From positions 39,037,501 through 39,101,500 of the forward strand of contig JAMPIT010000575.1 of NCBI GenBank assembly GCA_026261815.1: a stretch of 64,000 bases of DNA, read 5' to 3'. Both the position numbers and the translations under genes were made by a program. The DNA is from Monarcha castaneiventris obscurior. Taxonomy: Eukaryota; Chordata; Aves; Passeriformes; Monarchidae. Below are positions 48,067 through 59,824 of this stretch, piece by piece. The notes under the pieces are model-generated. The model made no database searches, was not told the origin of the DNA, and worked only from the letters and a program-made list of their open reading frames with translations. The number at the start of each line of letters is the position of its first letter. Position 1 is the stretch's first letter.

Positions 48067-50399
48067 GAAAAGGATAATGAAGAAAATGTCCAGGCTATAT
48101 ATGAATATCCCAAATGCACCAAGAGTCACCTTCAGGGCTGCCTCACCTGCACAGGCTGCAGTTCCAGGATCTCAGCAGAAAGCTGGGCACCTTCTGATCA
48201 CTATGCAACAGGCAAAATCTGAAGTCCTCACTTAAGCACTTGCTGATGCTAAATGTACAGAGCTTTCAACTCTAGAATGTATTATGCACTTATGAAAATC
48301 AGAAGATATTCATCTTTCTCAGGAATAGTAAGGGTTATAAATGGTTTTTTGATGGACTCTGACTAAATGGTAAACAAACAGGAATTTGAATACATATGTT
48401 TTTAAAGAATATTGTATTGGGATTTTTTGCATTATCAATGGCCTTCAACAGTATTACAGTTGATCTTGTGGTGAAGAGTAATCTCCACAAACATCATAAA
48501 TAAAAGTCAGGAAACAAATGCTAGGAAAAATGTTTCCAACATATAAATAATGCACAGGTTTATACAAAATTCCTATTTTTTATTATTGAATGCTTGCATA
48601 TATGCATTTATACATGAGTGGGTGTGAATAAAGGTAACATTTTGAATATATCTGAATCTGTGCATTTTCATAGGTCTTTTAAAGGAAAGTGTGCTAGATT
48701 GTATGCAGGGAGCTTACACAAGCTTTTGGATTGCTAAGACTCCAAACAGGAGCTATTTAGCAGGATTTTGCTGGCTTTGGGGTAACACATTTTTTTTCAT
48801 TTCTATGCTCAGTTTGAAATCAGCTGTTCTGTAGGCTTCAATATTTTATGCCACTTCAGGTTATGTTTCTTTAAGCACTTTTACAAACTTTTACAGGTTG
48901 GTAGTAGAATTTTTCCTTCTTTTGAATGTTAAACATGATGTTTTTACCATTATGTCTATGTAGTCTTCCAACAGTAGCCAAAACCCAAGAGTCTTTCTTT
49001 GACTTGCTGAAAAAGGAAAGAAGATAATTTTTAACGTAAAAAATTGTGTTATTGAATTCTTTATCAAGCAAAACCAGAAATTATTTTTCAGCCATGAGAT
49101 ATGAAGTATTTCTTACCCCTCTCCAAAATGGTAGACCTTCAACTCAGTGTTTTAGTCATTTGCCCTCAAAGGTTGATTCAGAGACCTTTTTTTTGAAGAA
49201 TTCACAAGTAGAGCTTTTGATCTGCTCAGATAACTGAGAGCAAAAAACTGAAACTGAAACTGAGCAGATAACTGAAAAAGCAAAAATGTAATAATGAAAT
49301 GATTCGTGCCCTAAACTTTGAAAATCTATTTTGAATTATTATTTTATGAACTAGAAGAAGATTTTCGTTTAGCTTAAAATATCAACTTTTGGGTGTTTGT
49401 AAACTAGGAAAAGAGTATTTTCTTCCCAAAAGTGTCTTCCCAAAAGCATCTGTCTTAAAGTGTTATTAACACCAGGAGAGGGCATTATACAGGTATTTAT
49501 TTATTTAAACTATGTTGTGTGAATTATTTTTGAAAGAAACTTAGAAAACTACCTGTGGCTAACCATTTTCTTGGTTCAGTTTTCAAATCTTTTTGATTGT
49601 CCCCTAAGAACTGTCTGTTAAACTAGTAAATATTTGTGAAGATCAGTCTTTATTCTTCTTCAGAGTCAAAGATCAAAATTATATTTTTTCAAGTTTTATG
49701 TTGGTTATGTCTTGGTTATAGAAAATAGTACTCTTGTGATGAACTTCTCTTCATTTTATTTAATTCATTTGGAGAAAAAGAAATGCTGTCTTAAGACTGA
49801 AACCATCTTTACAGTAGAAAAAGAAGTGGTAAGACATAAATTTTAATCAATTATATAAAATCTTAGTAAAAATGGGATAATTTTTTTACCTGGAAAATTG
49901 GTATCTTGTCAAAATTTATACAAAAGATAAAAGTCTAATAAAATATTCTGCTGTCATTTTCCTACAATATGATGGCCATTAAGTATTCAACATACTGTTA
50001 GATGTCAACAAAATATTAAAATAACTTAGAAATTTTACAGAAATTACATAACCAATCTTAATCATGAATCTGCAGAGAAAGTTTTGCATATGCAAATGAC
50101 AGATGCAGCTTTTTGAAGCTTTTTATAAAGTCCCATGGTTTATTTTTGAAATTGTTCTTGGCACTGTAAAACATTTCTGAAGATCCTGAAAGGGTTTAAA
50201 ATAGGAGAATCAGACAGATTTGCTGATATTTTTCCAGTCTAAATTGTGCATTAATCTTGTGATTGGAACCCTATCATCTTATGTACAAACAACAGGTGGT
50301 GAGACATAGCAAGTTCTTCAATTAGAAATAACATCTCTCTTCCCTGCCCTACAATTTCATAAATGTTCTCAAGCAGTCAGAAATGCCTGTAAGCTAAAG
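48067..50399. other. No gene or repeat recognised
   Basis: Very AT-rich unique-looking DNA. A local 38-base-period duplication (CAGATAACTGA...GCAAAAA) lies at 49227-49286, and a 14-base perfect palindrome of two POU octamer halves at 50083-50096. Confidence 0.4.
50083..50096. promoter_or_regulatory. Palindromic POU/octamer-type site
   Basis: TTTGCATATGCAAA is a perfect 14-bp palindrome of two overlapping octamer halves. It resembles dimer sites for Oct-type POU proteins, whose core is ATGCATATGCAT. Function is not shown by the sequence. Confidence 0.3.
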
Positions 50400-50715
50400 A
50401 AGCATAAGAATTATGCACCAGAACAGATAAATGGTCCAGCTAGTCTGACATCCTGTCTCTGACAGTGGCTCACACCAGATGTTTCACAGGAAGGTAAAAT
50501 ACCCACACAATGCACCTGATTGTACAATATTTCACCATGAGATGCAATTTCTGTCTGTCCCCAGCTGGCGATCATCTTGTGCCTGAAATAAAGACTGTTG
50601 GCCCTATAATTTTTAGCCTAGTTAGCATAATTATAAGGCATGTTCATATTCATATAAATTCCTTATTGTTTTTTAATCTCGCTGAACTGATTTTGCCTCT
50701 TAGATTCTTATGTCT
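50400..50715 (-). mobile_element. Ancient CR1-class LINE 3' end, antisense
   Basis: Plus-strand blocks AATGGTCCAGCTAGTCTGAC, ATCCTGTCTCTGACAGTGGC and CACACCAGATGTTTCACAGG match the antisense 3' end of the old CR1-class family of turtles and birds (...GTCCATCTAGCCCAGTATCCTG...). Traces continue to about 50700. Confidence 0.6.
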
Positions 50716-51502
50716 TCTTTCAAGTTGTTCTGCCTTTTCAAGCATGCAGATTTGCTGGTGTATTCCTGGGGCCTGCAGCAGCCACTGGCTAGGGCACCCC
50801 ACTGCCCAGAGAGCTGCTGTGCCATGTCACGAGCTGCCACCCTCCCCAGAGCCATTGCTGCTAGTGGTGCTGACACTGAAACTCCTAGAGAGGGTACAGC
50901 AGTGTTCCCATGCTGAAACACCTGCTGCATTCTTTCCAGTGCACCCTGGTCCCATATTCTGCCCTCTCCCTTCCAGGTATCCAAGACCTAACACACATTA
51001 AGGCAACATAGGGGCTGCTGTTTCCTCTGACCACTGGACTGAAAGGGAAGAGGTATTAAGTGAGTTTTCACCACTCTCCTGGCAATTGGCTGTCGAGCAG
51101 AATCTAGAATTTAGGATAAAACAACCAAACTAAAGAATTCAAAAAACTGACAGTCATTTGAAGAAAATGTAATTTAATTTCATAGTTGTGTATTTTCATC
51201 CAGGACTCATCACAGAACATCTGTAGGCTTCTAAAGTTGAGGATATTTCTTAAAGATGGACTGAGCATGAAAGTGAGTTGAATTCAATTGTTTAATTATC
51301 TCTGTTTTGTTAATAAGTCCCGAAGTCCCCAAAAGGTCACCACACCCTCCTCAGCAGGCACTGCTATGAAATTTTTGACACTTTGGAACTGCAATTAAAG
51401 GCAAAACTCCAACTGAGTTGACTGAACTTCATGTTCACTCTGAACTCTCTAAAGTGCCATCAGGGGACTCAGCTCAGTACCAAGACGATAATGGATAAAT
51501 AC
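50716..51502. other. No gene recognised
   Basis: GC-richer to about 50990, then AT-rich. Opposite-strand open frames overlap in the GC-richer part and none looks coding. Confidence 0.4.
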
Positions 51503-51785
51503 CATAGAACCAAGGGATAATTCCTGCTGGAAGGGACCTCAGGAAGTCTCTAGATCAACTGCCTGCCACAGCAGGATCAGCTATTAAGTCAGGCTAGGTT
51601 ACTTTAGAGTCAGACCTTGACAACATCTAGGCTTGTTTTCTATACAGCTATATAGAAAGACAGCTATAGCATCTCTTGGCAACCTCTTCCACTTTTTGAT
51701 TATACTTGTTGGCAAAAAGTCCTTCCTTCTGAACTCTTTTCAACTCATGTTCCCAAAGCTCATCTCCACGGTACTGTAACCAGCA
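51503..51785 (-). mobile_element. CR1 3' end, antisense
   Basis: Plus-strand order: ACCATAGAACCAAGGGATAA (degraded terminus), CTGGAAGGGACCTCAGGAAG, TCTCTAGATCAACTGCCTGC, CAGCAGGATCAGCTATTAAG, AACCTCTTCCACTTTTTGAT, AAAAAGTCCTTCCTTCTGAA, and CTCATGTTCCCAAAGCTCAT. This is the antisense 3' UTR and last codons of a CR1. A short duplicated CAGCTATA motif near 51645-51668 interrupts it. Confidence 0.8.
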
Positions 51786-53164
51786 CATTGAACAGGAAAG
51801 ACTATGTCCAGTGCCCCCCAAAAAGCAGACACTGGACATTTAGGATAGGTCCACAACATTGGAGAAAGGTAGAAGCTCTAAGATGGCAATTTAGACTCTT
51901 TGTCAATGGTAGGAGGAACGAGGCACTCTCTGGAGAATTCTGTCCTTCTCCATTGTTAACAGAGCCTAGATCTCATTAGCCTGGATATAGATTTTCATCA
52001 GATAATTTTTTTGGCCAGGTGGTGACGAATCTCACCCTTACAGACGGTAATGGCTCAGAGCACTCAGAAACCCGTTTAGCTGAACTGGTGCGGATGACTG
52101 CGCTATTCAGGAAATCTTGAGAGGGGGAAAGGTCTGACTGTCGTCGAAGATTTACGGAACCAGAGGCTGTATTGATTCCTATTGCTGAGCTGCTCTAACA
52201 AAGCTGATTTTTAATCCCGGTATGAAGGTATGTTGATTGGTTTTTAAATAGAATGTTCCACTGCTAATGAACTCATCAATATGAAAATACATTGACTTCT
52301 CTGGTAATCAGTTTGTTTTATTAAACAGGCATTTGTCTTCCCTTAAATCCATTATATTTTTTGCATCTATCAGCGTGAATGAATACAGTAAATAGCAACC
52401 TGTACAACTTCATTGGAAGTCATATATTTTCATTGGAGCATCTATACATAATTTAATTACGTACAAGTTAGCAGAGTAAACAAACAAATGTGAAATGCTG
52501 CTCTGTTTTTTTCTTTTTTTTAACTTTCTTTAAGGAAATCTGATAAGTCATTTTCTGCTCTTAATCTGGTCTGCTTAGTAAGCATTGCAAACAGTCATGA
52601 AATTCAAACTTTTCTTGATTTCAGTAGATTTTTATTACTTCATTTCTCTGATGTTAGTTACAGACAAAAGCAAAAAGCTCACTTGTAGTGAGTTTGAAAC
52701 TTGTATGTCATCAAAGTCGATTTGAGTTAAGCATATGCAGGAATTGTAGATGAATAATTCAGAAGTGCCCCTAATTTGTCATTAACAGATGAAAAATGTC
52801 TATCAAATCAAGCTTCCTCTACATCCTGTTATAAGATATTACATTGTAGGTCATGATGTGGCATGTCATGATGGTGATATCTCTGATTGCAACGAATACT
52901 CGTGATTACCTGGGGTGAACTAGGACATGAAATGCCAGTCTCAGATATATCTTTTCCTAGATCTGAATTCCCCCATGGAAAACTGTGCTGAAACCAGGGA
53001 CTTCTTGTCAGCAGAAAAGGAAGAACTTTCTTGTTGAAACATCAGAACCAACCTTTTGCTTTTAAAACTGCTGTAACTGAAAAATACACTATGTTTTTGT
53101 CTGAAATTTAATTCTTAGACTGGTGTTTTCAATCTCCAATAAGAGAAGCAATATTATCTAAAGA

Positions 53165-53230
53165 GACAATTATATTATTATGTATCAATATATATTATAT
53201 TAATTTATAATATTATGTATTATACATAGC
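53165..53230. repeat. AT-rich low-complexity stretch
   Basis: Almost only A and T, built from TATTAT/ATATTA-like motifs without a fixed period. Confidence 0.8.
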
Positions 53231-54968
53231 AATGTTTTTTTAATACAAAATTTTTCATTATAATATTATTCCATAGAAAAAATGTAATCAACAGTACTTA
53301 TAAATGAAATAATCTCCTTTTACTAAAAATGTGATTTCATTTCCACAGCTCCCTAATCTTGCTTTCTGTAGTCATGCTTTCCCCTCAAGCAGAGACAGAC
53401 CTTCCATCTGAAACAACTATTTCTCTCATATATTCTCATAAGATGTCAAAAAGTTTTTCTTTTTACCTACAATTTCACCAATTTTTTAGTTAGTTCTTGC
53501 ATAGCAGGCATTTCTTCTTCTGATTTTCAGTATATTGGCTAAAAAATTTACAGTGAAATATTTATAAATCACATTGAATGAGTCTGAGATGGTTATGTTG
53601 GTGTATGAGGCCATGCATGCGTGCGTGAATATGTGTTCATGTCTGGGTCCATGTGGGAATGAAAAGCCAACTGGAGTGCTCTAGAAGTCAGATATCAAAT
53701 AAATGTAAGCAAATTTGGAAAATACCTATTTCTATCAATGCAATATTTATATATGCATTCACCCCCCTCTTTATTTTTCCAATAAGTTCAATAAAAACTT
53801 GAATTTTATGCACAGATTTCTGGTGTGTGATGAAACAGGAAGCCAAGTTTTGAACACAACACAATTTGCTTGTGTTGTAGTCACAGACAGGGATGAGTAA
53901 GGCTGTGATATTCATGGAAAATGAGGGAAACCATTTGGGGTTCAGCACCTTCTGCTACAGAGTATTTGCTGCACTGAGCACTGCTAAAAAAGCTATTACA
54001 GCCCTTATATGCTCCCATGGAAAATCTTCTGAAACAAAATAGCTGTGGAAAATCTCTTTAAATGAGTGTTTGATTCATTGCTAATTTAGTCTGCGACCGA
54101 AATGGCAATCCTTGCTCCACCCATCAGTGAAGGTGAGGAGCCTTTTCTTGCTCCAGACAAAAGAATGTTTCCTTCTGGTTTTAGTGGAATGAGAGGTGCT
54201 GAAGTTTCATTTACTTTAATTTCCATTATTCTTTTTTTCATAAATGTAAGTCACTGCTCAGAGTGGACCTTGCAGCAGGTCAAAGAAGGCATAGCTCCAC
54301 TGACATCAATAGGCTAAGCTGATTTGCACCAGCTCAGAATATAGCCAAAAAGGTGAAAAATCAATAGTGAATCAGACCCCTTATTATTTTTTAATCTGTG
54401 GTATCAGTCATGTGTTACAAGACAATGTCCAGTTATTTCTTTTCTGAGATCAAACTTCAATATGGACACTCAGTTCAGCATCACAAGTTGATATGAGAGA
54501 CCTTGAGGTCCTTCACCTCAACCTTTCAGAAGCAAGAGTTTAATTGAAAGGTAGCAGTTCTGCCCTTACTTCATGTGCTTCATTTTACATTGCAATGCCT
54601 TGTTCTCTTTTATTGAGATGTCAGATCAAGTACATCTGGAGATTTCCCCATGTGGTACTTTCGAAGCCTATGATTTAAACTTCCTCATTTTTCACCTGAG
54701 ATGAAATGGTTTCAATTCTCCTGTCTCCTATAACTAGAATTACCTAAAACCTGTCAAACTTCATGTGATGGTCCAAGCTTCTAGAAACCACAAGTTCAAA
54801 AAGATGAATGTTGTGATGCCACTAAAATTGAAGGATATCTTCTTCAAGAAGATGGAGCCCTTCGGCCCTTAAGGAAAACTGTTGAAGGCAAACCATTCTT
54901 AAAAAAGGAAAAAAAAAAAGAGTAAATCTACCTTGTACTGTTTTCTTGTCAGTCATTCTACTTTTCAG

Positions 54969-55136
54969 CAATGGCTTTTGTCTCAATTGGATACAGACCA
55001 GCTACAAGGGGAGGGAACTCTTCTGTCAGAATTTAAGGAATTCAGTAGAAACAACAGTGTGTATAAAGTGCATGAAGTTCTAGAGGAAATATGTTTTGTG
55101 GAAAATTGCATTGACATTTGGGATAAAATATCTTAG
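54969..55136 (+). CDS. Weak candidate exon, unidentified
   Basis: After a pyrimidine-rich tract ending CTTTTCAG at 54968, a frame of 55 codons stays open to TAG at 55136, with peptide blocks such as QWLLSQLDTDQLQGEG and YKVHEVLEEICFVEN. AATAAA follows at 55190-55195. I do not recognise the protein. A frame of this length after an AG is expected by chance many times in this window, so this is only a lead. Confidence 0.12.
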   Translation, partial: QWLLSQLDTDQLQGEGTLLSEFKEFSRNNSVYKVHEVLEEICFVENCIDIWDKIS

Positions 55137-58100
55137 TGTAAAAGGTGAATCACTGCGATGCCCACTTCTGCACCAAAACTGATGGTAATAATAAAATTGT
55201 TAGGAATATAACCTTGGATTTTTTAGTTGATTTCAGGCAACTGAAAATAAAGAGATGGCCATATTGAAAATAAGGACTGATATCTCCTCCAGATTTGATC
55301 ATGTCCCCTTAGAAGTGCTGAAGTGGAGAGCACACACTATGCTGTCTGACCTCCTCATATCATCCTTTGGAAAATTCTGCCTCATAAACATTCAAAGGTA
55401 GATGCATCATTTCCACTGAAGAGTGATACTTGAGAAAGTGAGGACTTTAGAGCCATCCCTTTCTGCTGAATATCAGATGAGGCAGTTTCAACAACAATAT
55501 CAATAGGGGTCAAAGAAGCGGTCATGAAGAAAGAAAGGTCATGCGGATGGGTGTGTTTTCATTTAATTAATATTAAAGGAAATTATAGCAAAATGATTGG
55601 AATATCAAAGGCTAATAGAAGCTTATTTCATCAATTCTATAAAGTATTGATTTTGAAGAGCAAGGAGCCTGTGCCTGAGAATATACAATGAAGTTATGTG
55701 TTTGCTAAAATGTAAATGAATAGCTAGGGTATCATATTTACATCAGCAACAAATACTCAGGCTTGATTACTAGAGGAAGGCAGAAAGAGGAAATTATCCT
55801 CTCATTTTTGTTTTCCCAATTTGATGTGAAACTGGATAGTGCATTACCTGTTTAGATGCAGCAGAATAGAAATAAGCAGTAAAAGGATATATCACATAGG
55901 CTGCACCACCCCGATTTTGTTGGTGCAGTTTGTATCTGCTGAAAAGACAGGTACCTAAAGAAGGAGATAGAGAAGGCTGGGGAGTGGGGTGCTCCTCACG
56001 TTTATTGAAGGCAGGTGAGAAGATGAAAATATGGATTTGAAACAAGTGAAAAATATATGATTTAGAAGCCATACTTTCTGTGATAGAGATGAGGAACTCT
56101 TGTGTGGATTAACAGCTCATAGAGTTAACAGCAACATTTTTCGTGTTCAGTAAAATCTGGGTATTTGGCAACGTAAGTGTAAAAATAAAGATGGCAATAT
56201 GCAGCATGGTGAAATTTGAACTGTACCAGGTGCTGAGGAAACAAATTGTGAGTTGAAAAATTTTACCATTGATTGAAAGATCACAAAAGTGATTTTAGAA
56301 GGCATCTTTTGCAAATCTGAAAATAAGCAAAAAGAGATGGAATTACTTCTCATGGAAGTATACTATGAACAAAAGAGAAAGTCCTGTGGCAAATACAGGG
56401 ATATAAGTATCTCAAAAGATCTCATATAGAGACACAAAAGAATGTGTAGACTCTGTTTAGAATTAAAGCATTCTGCAAATTTTATGAAGGAGTGTGGTGG
56501 GGTGACATTTTTGCCTAAAGGGATCACTGTGGGCCAAACAAGAATCATCCCCAAGCTGAAATCCCTCTTGTCAAGATGTGGCATGGAAAGGCACAGCAAA
56601 GATCTGTTTGAAAGTGACGACTTGGAGAACTGACAGGAAAATAGCATGGAATAATATGAGCACTTTTCTGTAAGAAACTGGCGGGACCTGATGGAGTTGG
56701 CTCAAGCTCCCAGCTGCCTCTGCCATCCTGTCTTGGCAGGGAAGTTCTGTGTCTGGGCAATGAGTCCCATGTGTCCTGGGATGACACTGCTACAGCCTGG
56801 CAGCACGGCACCTGTACCCAGCAGGTCCATGGGTTTTATTTTATACAGTGAGAAACACCATCTGGTTACAGCACGTGACCACTGAAATGGCCAGCAGAGA
56901 GAGGTCAGCTCCTTTACATCTCCACCTCATTTAACTTGTTTGGAGGGCACAAGCACCAATGCAGCTAGTTCTAATTTTTTAACATTTGCAAGTAAGTGAA
57001 ATGTTTGTGTCTCTGACACTCCAATCCTTTTTACTGTAGATTTTGCAATCACAATAGTTCTTTCACTGTATTTCTGTACAATTTATTAATAGCCTCTTAG
57101 AAAATGACAAAAATATCCTCTCTTATAAGTTAATATATCACAGAAATTTTATTAGCTGTTTTTTTGATGGAGTTCTTTTCGTATGGTTGATTTCACAGTT
57201 CCCTGGAACTAATATTTTTGAATGCATTATTTTGTCCTTTCCAGTTTGAAAGATGAACAATTTGGTGGTTTTTTTCCCTGAAGTTACTAGATTATATTTT
57301 TATGCCATTTATTTTAGCTATACCAATCTCTGTGAAACATCTGGAAAGAAGTTTTGGACAGAATTGAAATCCCAATTAAAAACTCTGACTAAATTTTTTT
57401 TTCTAGAAGACAGCTCTCCTTCCACTGCTGATGTGTTTTGACTTTGATAGAATTCTGCAAATGCTTAGCAGGTTACAGAAATGTACTGGGAAAAAAGAAT
57501 TCAAGTAATGTCACCCAGTCTACTGCAATTAGATTTGATCCTCTTGTACTCTCTTTCTTTAGTAAAAATCAGATCTACTTGTAGCTAAGAGGCTCTGAAA
57601 CACTCCTGCTTATCTGGAAGGTCGTGCTTAGTAGAGGCTAAGCTTCTATTTTTAGTTCTAGGCTGAAACTTCACACTAATAAGTCATACACAGAGGAAAT
57701 GTCATACTGAATGAAAGCAGCGTATTCCTCTGTGATTGCTGCAGAATGATGAGCCCAGCTGGATGAGACGCCCCAAGAAAAAGGATCCAATTACAAAAAC
57801 AGTGTTTGCCTTCGGGACACAAACCTGGGTACCTCCTGGTACTGATTTATCCCACTATAAAGAAAGAATCTCCTTGGGTTTATTTTTTCCCTTGTTTGCT
57901 TGGGTAGGATTTATTACATTATCTCATGTTAGAAATGGGAACTGCATGAGGAATCCAAGAGGATTCTGTTCTTCATTGACTGGAAAGAGGTTTTCATTCT
58001 GTCATTGACACTGACTTCCTCCCAGACCTTACAATCTAAGATTGTGTCTTGTCTTTAGTTGATTCTCATGGGACAGTGAATTATATTAATTGTTTTAAGA

Positions 58101-59248
58101 GTTTGTGGGTTATACTGGTGGATTTTTGGTCTAGCTTCATAACTGGTGTGCTAATGAGGGATCTTAGGACATCTTATGGTCAAATGCAGCTTTGTCAAAA
58201 TCACTTAGAGACAACAGAAGGAACAGATGGTAACATGCTGAGGGAAAACACAAATAAATCAAAAGGTGCTTAAAACCTGATAGGGAAGGATGACTCTGCT
58301 AACTATGTTTGCAAACTTTTCTGGAGGCAATTGTGTTCTCAGCATTTTGGAAATCAAGTTTTTGCACACCTTTCCTAACTGCAAAGTTTGGAATCTATCT
58401 TCCTGATTCTGTTTGTGAAAGTTTCTGCTGAGGCTTTGGTAGGAAGCTAGCGTGGAGCTTGGACACTAGCATTTAGAAGAATCATCAACCCTGGATTACA
58501 ATATCTTATTGGATGATACACAGTAGCAAAGAACAGCATAAAACCCTCCTTCTTGGCAACAAACCAACACTGCTGTGCAAGTGAACTGCTGTGTTCATTG
58601 TGTCTCTCAACATTTGCACCCACTGTTTTTGTCTAAAGCTTCCTAAACTTGTAGTAGATTGCTGCACAGTGTCCCCTCCCCACTCAGCTGATGGTCTAAG
58701 GAATTGTCTTAATATCACAAATTTCCAAAGACATTAAGTTCACCTTTGCCTTGCAGAGGAAACAGAGGGGAAATCAGTTATATCTCTGCTGTTTCTGTTT
58801 GTTTCAAAGAGCCTCTGGAGATAAATTTAAGCTGGTAAGTGTAAATTGCCTTTGCTTTCATCCAAATACTGCTCACTATTAGTTTTACCATCATCTGTCA
58901 CAGTCAGTACCTGCTTTTTTACTATTAGTCTTTTGTTTCTTTTCTTTCTTCGTTTACCTTGCAAGTGATTCCTTAGTAATAAATTCATAGATAATTTGAC
59001 TTCACAGAGGTACATTTACTGCTACCATTTGCAATGTTGCACTGAAAAGACAGTTCTGGGGCTCCTTGGAGTCCCATGTGCCACTCTGCTGGAGAATTTT
59101 GTATGTTGGAAAAGGTCAAAGTTCAGAAAAAAAAGTTTCTCTACTACTTTAAATTGGAAGTATTACCCTAAATCAATTAACACTATGCAGGAAAGATTAA
59201 GAGTTTGGGGAAGGAATGCATGCAGGAAAAGAGTACTCTCTAGTCTGA

Positions 59249-59292
59249 AAATACATGAATATGACTTAGAAGCAAGTCATATTCATTTGTTT
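59249..59292. repeat. Hairpin with 13-base perfect arms
   Basis: ATGAATATGACTT (59255-59267) and AAGTCATATTCAT (59274-59286) are perfect reverse complements around a six-base loop AGAAGC. After one mismatch the stem gains five more pairs (one G-T), giving 59249-59292. Confidence 0.9.
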
Positions 59293-59767
59293 CTCCGTGC
59301 CAAGGACTAGAAATCCCAGGAGATGCTACAGGGAATTGAGGAACATATTACAGAGTGGCTGTATATGTTACTGACTGGCACTTTTCATCAGCCATTTCTC
59401 ATGGCAGACAGGTGTCCTTAGCTGGTCTGTCCAGTCAGAATGAGATACTCTGTGGGTTGTGGTGGTACTTGAAAAGTGCACTAAGAAATTCAGAGTCCAG
59501 TTATTTTTACTTTTCTATACATTTCTTAAAACTCACTTGTCTAAAGTAGAAACTCTCATCAGGTCCATTCTCACATCTGATGTGCACTGTTGGTCTGCCT
59601 TGCTTCCAATGTCTGCTCCATTTTGTCCATCTTTGTTCATGCTGTTCACGTGAGCTGTTTGCTCACAGAATATTGATCTGTTCAGAACCAGGCAAAGATG
59701 AGGACTCCAAATCCTTTTCAGTCAAATAACTATTCACAAAAGAAATCCTATTTTTCCATACTCCTGC

Positions 59768-59824
59768 CCTATTTCACTGGTTTTAACCTATTTCACTAGT
59801 TTTAACCTATTTCACTGGTACTAA
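59768..59824. repeat. Three tandem 19-bp units
   Basis: CCTATTTCACTGGTTTTAA occurs three times in a row (59768, 59787, 59806). The second unit has one change and the third has one (GTACTAA for GTTTTAA). Confidence 0.95.

Noticed and set aside
50510..51001. 163-codon plus-strand frame
   Set aside because: Its first third is antisense old CR1 sequence and the rest is GC-rich with overlapping opposite-strand frames. Composition is not protein-like.
54799..54930. Lysine-rich frame ending in an A-rich run, considered as a retrocopy end
   Set aside because: Two frames are open over only about 43 codons and no gene is recognisable. Too short to support.
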